Source: Nitrospirota bacterium
Lineage (GTDB): Bacteria; Nitrospirota; Thermodesulfovibrionia; Thermodesulfovibrionales; JdFR-88
Reading direction: 5' to 3'
Length of the DNA stretch: 33,306 nucleotides
NCBI GenBank assembly: GCA_021812785.1
Contig: JAKAMR010000017.1
Coordinates: 1-33,306, forward strand
This document shows, one piece after another, positions 29,739-33,306 of the stretch. Numbering within the stretch: position 1 is the first letter of the stretch; each line of letters starts with the position of its first letter. The notes under the pieces were generated by a model. The model made no database searches and was not told where the DNA came from. It worked only from the letters and a program-made list of their open reading frames with translations. The translations under genes were made by a program, and so were the position numbers.

Positions 29739-30728
29739 TTAATACGGCATCGCCTTTGTGAAATGGCATCCCCTGCAGAAAGTGCGGGGGTGTCTGTAGT
29801 CCCCGAAGAGCTGGAACCTGTAGGGCGAGGCATGGGGACTATGGCACGAGGCGCAGGACAGCTCCCGGCCGGGGTGCCTGGGGTCCGGATGGCCGCGCAT
29901 CGGATGGGGGTCTCCGTTAAAAAAGGTGATCACATGGTTGCCGCTTTGCCCGATATGGCAGGACAGGCAGAGGTCCGTGGGGAATTTCCTGGTCCAGAAC
30001 GGCCAGTTGGAGCCATGCGGGCTATGGCACGTCGTACACATCCCCAGCGCGAAGGGGCCGTGCTGGTGCTTGAGCTTCTGCCATGCGGCGATATCGTCGC
30101 CGTGGCATTTTTCGCACATCTTCTCGGGCGGAGTGGGCGTGGAATATTTTGGGTCCGCATTGGAGTCGTGGCACATGAGGCAGGCCCAGGCCGCAGTCGG
30201 CCCGTGGACGTATTTCCGGTCCGTTATATCCTTGTGGCATACGTAGCAGCTGGAATCCGAGTGTTTGACCGGATACAGATCGGTCTTTTGCGGCTGCATC
30301 TGGTGGCAGGTAAAGCAGGTGCTCGAAGAGCTGTGGAACCAGTACTGGGTATAATCGTCAGGGGCTGTGTTGTACTTGGCGGATATGGGCGAAATGATGA
30401 AGACCTTTACCTGCCTGGAGACCACTCCCCCGTCTTCAATGATACCCGAGACCATTATCGTGTTTATCCCGGGGTGGACGCTGACCACTGAGCAGACGTA
30501 CTGTTTACCGTCAATGTCGCCCAGATCCTTTTGCAGGCCCCCGTCCACGTATATCTTGAGGGCGCTGAAGGCATTTGCCTGCACCTTGGACACGACAGAG
30601 ATCGTCTGCCCCCCCTGCGTATAAGTGCTGTCCACGGGGGTAACTATTTTCAGAGAATAGTCCGAGGGATACCCTTTTTGCGGCAGAAGCAGGAGGAGGA
30701 AAAGTAAGCAGACGGCGGCCCGTTTCAT
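29739..30728 (-). CDS. Octahaem c-type cytochrome with N-terminal Ig-like region
   Basis: This exported 329-residue protein has signal peptide MKRAAVCLLFLLLLLPQKGY. Residues about 24-135 form a beta-rich, Ig-like region (VDSTYTQGGQTISVVSKVQA, KIYVDGGLQKDLGDIDGKQY). Eight CxxCH haem sites follow: CFTCH, CYVCH, CLMCH, CEKCH, CTTCH, CLSCH, CASCH and CRGCH, several followed by SPHGS or SPHAS as in the doubled-CxxCH cytochrome family. It should act in the periplasm or at the outer surface as an electron conduit. It shares a nucleotide with the stop of the thioredoxin/TPR gene (TGATG), so the two are translationally coupled. The partner reductase is unknown. Confidence 0.93.
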   Translation of the reverse strand: MKRAAVCLLFLLLLLPQKGYPSDYSLKIVTPVDSTYTQGGQTISVVSKVQANAFSALKIYVDGGLQKDLGDIDGKQYVCSVVSVHPGINTIMVSGIIEDGGVVSRQVKVFIISPISAKYNTAPDDYTQYWFHSSSSTCFTCHQMQPQKTDLYPVKHSDSSCYVCHKDITDRKYVHGPTAAWACLMCHDSNADPKYSTPTPPEKMCEKCHGDDIAAWQKLKHQHGPFALGMCTTCHSPHGSNWPFWTRKFPTDLCLSCHIGQSGNHVITFFNGDPHPMRGHPDPRHPGRELSCASCHSPHASPYRFQLFGDYRHPRTFCRGCHFTKAMPY

Positions 30729-31864
30729 CAGTGCCCCAGCATGGTTTTCAGGGCCTCGCCGTACGCAACTGATGCATCCCGCACATCGCCTTTCTCCTCA
30801 TACAGTTTGCCTTCATACATATATATCTGGGAATCCATGGGATTTAGCTTGGCCGCTGCGGTAAACATGCTGCGCGCCTTTGCCATGTCGCCCCCTTTCC
30901 CGTAATAATAGCCCAGCAAATAGTAACAGGGGGTATAGGCCTCGTCAAGCTTCAGGGCCTTTTGCATAAGCGCCATCCCATCCTTGATGTTGCCCGAGCC
31001 TGCCAGGAGGCTGCCCAGGTCGCACATGGCAATAACGTTGCCTGGCTCCTTTGTGAGCGCCTGCTCGAACTGCTCCTTTGCAAGCTTATTATGGCCCTGC
31101 GAAACATAATACTCTCCAAGGCCTATGTTCGGACGGGCGAATTTGGGGTCGGCGGCTATGGACTTTTCCAGCCACATGGGGGCCATGCTTGCCATGCGCT
31201 CCGATTTGAGCATCCTCATGCCCAGGTTATAACATCTAAGGGCCCTGTCGGGTGGCATATGGACATTTTTAGCGCTTCCGCCTTTCTTGCCGCCTCCGAA
31301 CTGCCCGTTTATATAGTCCATCATGTCCGACGTCCCGACGATCGGGTAACCGAAAAGCTCGTACTGGATCTTCATGTCCGGGTCCAGTATGACAGTGGTA
31401 GGGACAGCGATCACTTCGTAGTCGTGAAAGGCATTTAGCCCGTAATCTATGAGCACCGGGACATCGAGCTTCAGCCCGGTCGCCATGGCTTTTATCTTGG
31501 CGATGGTCTGGTCATCGATGTTCTGCTGTTCGACGTTAATTGCCACAACCGCGAAACCCTTGTCCTTATATTTGTGGTATAGGGCCTCCATTTCCTTAAG
31601 CTCGCGTGGGGAGTTTACGCTCCATGTGGCCCAGAAGACAAGGGCGGTGAGCTTGGCCCCCTTTACGTCCGAAAAGGTTTTTGTCTGGCCGTTCAGGTCC
31701 TTAAGAGAAAAAGCGGGCGCCTTTGTGCCCACCTGGAGGTTCTGTCCGAAAGCGCTGGGAGCAAGCGCGGAAAAGACCATCTGGAAGGATAAAAACACAA
31801 GCACCAGAAGAAAAGGGGAAAGGCTGCGCGCCTCTATACGGTTTGTTATCTTCTCCCTTTCCAC
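30728..31864 (-). CDS. Exported thioredoxin-fold (TlpA/redoxin-like) protein with TPR repeats, active-site cysteines absent
   Basis: This 378-residue protein has a membrane anchor or signal segment near residues 17-40 (LSPFLLVLVFLSFQMVFSAL). A TlpA-like domain follows (about 45-190), with KAPAFSLKDLNGQTKTFSDV, LVFWATWSVNSPRELKEMEA and the cis-Pro segment IAVPTTVILDPD. Where TlpA has WCxxC, this protein has W-S-V-N-S, so both redox cysteines are missing. Residues about 210-375 form TPR repeats (GLGEYYVSQGHNKLAKEQFE, YLLGYYYGKGGDMAKARSMF). It starts with GTG at 31864, after GGGGAGG. It sits between cytochrome genes, so it more likely scaffolds or chaperones cytochrome assembly than acts as a thiol oxidoreductase. 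Confidence 0.88.
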   Translation of the reverse strand: MEREKITNRIEARSLSPFLLVLVFLSFQMVFSALAPSAFGQNLQVGTKAPAFSLKDLNGQTKTFSDVKGAKLTALVFWATWSVNSPRELKEMEALYHKYKDKGFAVVAINVEQQNIDDQTIAKIKAMATGLKLDVPVLIDYGLNAFHDYEVIAVPTTVILDPDMKIQYELFGYPIVGTSDMMDYINGQFGGGKKGGSAKNVHMPPDRALRCYNLGMRMLKSERMASMAPMWLEKSIAADPKFARPNIGLGEYYVSQGHNKLAKEQFEQALTKEPGNVIAMCDLGSLLAGSGNIKDGMALMQKALKLDEAYTPCYYLLGYYYGKGGDMAKARSMFTAAAKLNPMDSQIYMYEGKLYEEKGDVRDASVAYGEALKTMLGH

Positions 31865-31865
31865 T

Positions 31866-32540
31866 TCAGTGCCTCCCCTGCTTTAATTTTTCTATCCCTT
31901 TTTTATATGCCTCCAGAGCTTTCCCGGGCTGGTCCATTTTCTCATAGACATTGCCCATCTCGTAATATGCCTCGACCGGGTCCGGATTGAGCACAAGGGC
32001 CTCCTTCAGGTCGGCAAGAGCGCCCGGAAGGTTTCCTTTTTTGAAAAGAATAACCCCTTCGCCGGCCTTTGCGGCATGTAATTCCGGATTTTGCTTCAGG
32101 GCATCCTCAAATACCTTCATTGCCTTATCCAGCAGGCCCTTTTTGATAAACAGGTTCCCGAGCTTGACCCTGGCCGGCATGAACCGGGGGTCTGTTTTGA
32201 TGCTTTCCGTGGTCTTTGCTATCGCCTCATCCAGTTTGTTTTCCCGTTCAAAATCGGACGCCTGCCTTAACAGGGAAAGCGCCAGGGGCGCGCCGGCAAG
32301 AGGTTTTTTTTGTTTTCCCCTATTCTTCTTTTCCGCCATCGCCTGTGCCATTAAAGCCGCGGCTCCCTGCAGTTTGGGTTGGTCCTGGGTTTGCGTTTGC
32401 CCCTTTACCTGCCCTTGCCCCTGGGCCCCAGTTTGCCCCTGGACTGCAAAAGCGGGCGGCGTCAACGCCAGAAGGCAGAAAAAACCGGTAGCAGTCAGAA
32501 ATAAAGGGGACCTCCAAAAGGTCCCCTTCCTGGTAATCAT
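31866..32540 (-). CDS. Exported TPR protein with Gln/Gly-rich linker
   Basis: The preferred ATG at 32540 gives 224 residues with a signal peptide (ITRKGTFWRSPLFLTATGFF, then CLLALTPPAFAV). A low-complexity Gln/Gly/Thr stretch follows (QGQTGAQGQGQVKGQTQTQD), then a basic segment. At least three TPR units end the chain (ERENKLDEAIAKTTESIKTD, FIKKGLLDKAMKVFEDALKQ, YYEMGNVYEKMDQPGKALEA). The open frame extends 26 codons upstream to 32618, but that would bury the signal peptide. It lies 1 bp before the thioredoxin/TPR gene. It is probably a periplasmic scaffold for complex assembly in this redox cluster. Confidence 0.85.
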   Translation of the reverse strand: MITRKGTFWRSPLFLTATGFFCLLALTPPAFAVQGQTGAQGQGQVKGQTQTQDQPKLQGAAALMAQAMAEKKNRGKQKKPLAGAPLALSLLRQASDFERENKLDEAIAKTTESIKTDPRFMPARVKLGNLFIKKGLLDKAMKVFEDALKQNPELHAAKAGEGVILFKKGNLPGALADLKEALVLNPDPVEAYYEMGNVYEKMDQPGKALEAYKKGIEKLKQGRH

Positions 32541-32653
32541 GTATTCCACTTTAAAAAACGCCTCCAATTTTTTCAAGCCTTTAATATGAAAAAAGGCTTC
32601 CTTCAAAAAAGTTTTCATCCAAGCAATTTTTTTCCATCTTCTTCAGTTCCGGG

Positions 32654-33306
32654 CTACCGGTTTTTCTTCGGGTTGACCCGGTCATAATAGCGCGTAACGT
32701 GACAGCCAGGGGAACATTGCCCGCCCGTGGGGGTCTTCTTGTAATTTATCGGCAGATGCCAAGCCCCAAACTTGGCGTAGTCCCTGATGTGCTTAGGGTT
32801 ATTGCTGCCATGCGGGTCATGGCAGAATATGCAAACGCGGCCCTTTTGCTGGTGCACATGGACGTAGTGCAGGTTGAGGTTGCCGTTCCTGAAGTTCGTA
32901 AGCGTAGTCGTGTATTTCTCCGCCGGAATGGTGTTCTGATGGCACATGAAGCAAAGGGCGTACGCCTTGGGGTCATAAGGCGTATACAGCGTCGAAGGGA
33001 AATGTTTCCTGAGCAGCCTGAAATACGGTGAGCCGTGCGGGCTGTGGCATGCCGGGCAGTCCCCTTCCCTGACCGGGCCATGCCAGTCCTTGTTTTCTTC
33101 CAGGTATTTCTTCATGTTCACTATCCAGCCTGTGGGGGTTTTCAGCCGCTTGTCATGGCAGGACAGGCACAGGTCTATCAGTTTTTTCAGGAGCATCTTG
33201 GGGAGGTTCGAGCCATGAGGGTTGTGGCAGTTGAGACATTTTTTCTTGGTCTCGGTAATGGCGCCATGCTTCGTCTTTGAGTCCTCCACCTGCTGCTTTT
33301 TGCCGG
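32654..33306 (-). CDS. Multihaem c-type cytochrome, partial (5' end off the right edge)
   Basis: The frame is open to the window edge, and no signal peptide is present, so the N-terminus lies outside. The visible 210-odd residues carry five CxxCH sites (CLNCH, CLSCH, CPACH, CFMCH, CIFCH) and one CxxxCH near the end (CSPGCH). PHGS follows three of the sites. These are doubled-CxxCH domain features, as in the octahaem protein downstream. A GTG at 33289 could be read as a start, but it lies inside a continuing frame (GKKQQVEDSKTKHG) with no signal peptide, so I regard the gene as truncated. It is probably an exported electron carrier of the same cluster. Confidence 0.88.
   Translation of the reverse strand, partial: GKKQQVEDSKTKHGAITETKKKCLNCHNPHGSNLPKMLLKKLIDLCLSCHDKRLKTPTGWIVNMKKYLEENKDWHGPVREGDCPACHSPHGSPYFRLLRKHFPSTLYTPYDPKAYALCFMCHQNTIPAEKYTTTLTNFRNGNLNLHYVHVHQQKGRVCIFCHDPHGSNNPKHIRDYAKFGAWHLPINYKKTPTGGQCSPGCHVTRYYDRVNPKKNR

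Noticed and set aside
1..33306. CRISPR arrays, tRNA or rRNA genes, integrases or transposases
   Set aside because: I looked on both strands and saw no regularly spaced repeats, cloverleaf-type sequences, rRNA segments or recombinase genes. Only small palindromic elements are present.

Overview
The window comes from a Gram-negative, strictly anaerobic bacterium. The evidence is an ABC-exported surface polysaccharide locus, a sigma-54 two-component system, multihaem c-type cytochromes and corrinoid-dependent C1 enzymes. Codon use and gene style would fit Nitrospirota or Desulfobacterota, but no phylogenetic marker gene is present, so the lineage is an inference. Nearly every gene is on the minus strand and reads from right to left.

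Positions 1-10661 hold a surface polysaccharide cluster. In transcription order it encodes a UDP-HexNAc 2-epimerase (9447-10661), a fused sugar dehydrogenase/acyltransferase/zinc ribbon (7843-9444), a WbaP-type initiating phosphoglycosyltransferase (5955-7424), a GT4 transferase (4746-5873), the Wzm/Wzt ABC exporter (3510-4292, 2761-3513), another GT4 transferase and a GT-A transferase cut by the left edge. Two gene-poor gaps carry palindromic repeat elements. One of these supplies the stop codon of the fusion gene.

Positions 11269-13008 hold two plus-strand genes: a periplasmic-binding-protein-fold protein without a signal peptide, and a charged hypothetical protein. They converge on the end of the large operon that follows.

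Positions 13031-25284 are the centre of interest: thirteen tightly packed minus-strand genes. They encode a degenerate receiver domain, two MtaA-type (UroD-family) methylcobamide:coenzyme M methyltransferases, a carboxymuconolactone-decarboxylase-like protein, an MtrH/MtgA-type methylpterin methyltransferase, a corrinoid protein, a QueG-like Fe-S protein, an ASKHA corrinoid reductive activator, a small Cys protein, HdrE- and HdrD-like subunits of a membrane heterodisulfide reductase, a cysteate synthase and a fused sulfopyruvate decarboxylase (ComDE). Read together, the operon would make coenzyme M by the Methanosarcina-type phosphoserine/sulfite route, move methyl groups between a pterin and CoM through a cobamide (a soluble counterpart of the methanogen Mtr complex), and reduce a CoM-containing disulfide at the membrane. 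No methyl-CoM reductase is in the window. The combination in an apparently bacterial genome is the most notable finding.

A match to the full -24/-12 sigma-54 consensus (25299-25313) lies directly in front of this operon, with a strong 13-bp dyad about 130 bp further upstream (25401-25440). Immediately beyond lie a PhzF-like gene (25454-26242), an NtrC-family activator (26258-27607) and its PAS/GAF histidine kinase (27604-29688), which are the obvious candidate regulators.

Positions 29739-33306 hold an exported redox cluster: an octahaem cytochrome with an Ig-like N-terminal region, a thioredoxin-fold/TPR protein that lacks the CxxC active site, a TPR lipoprotein-like or secreted protein, and a second multihaem cytochrome cut by the right edge.
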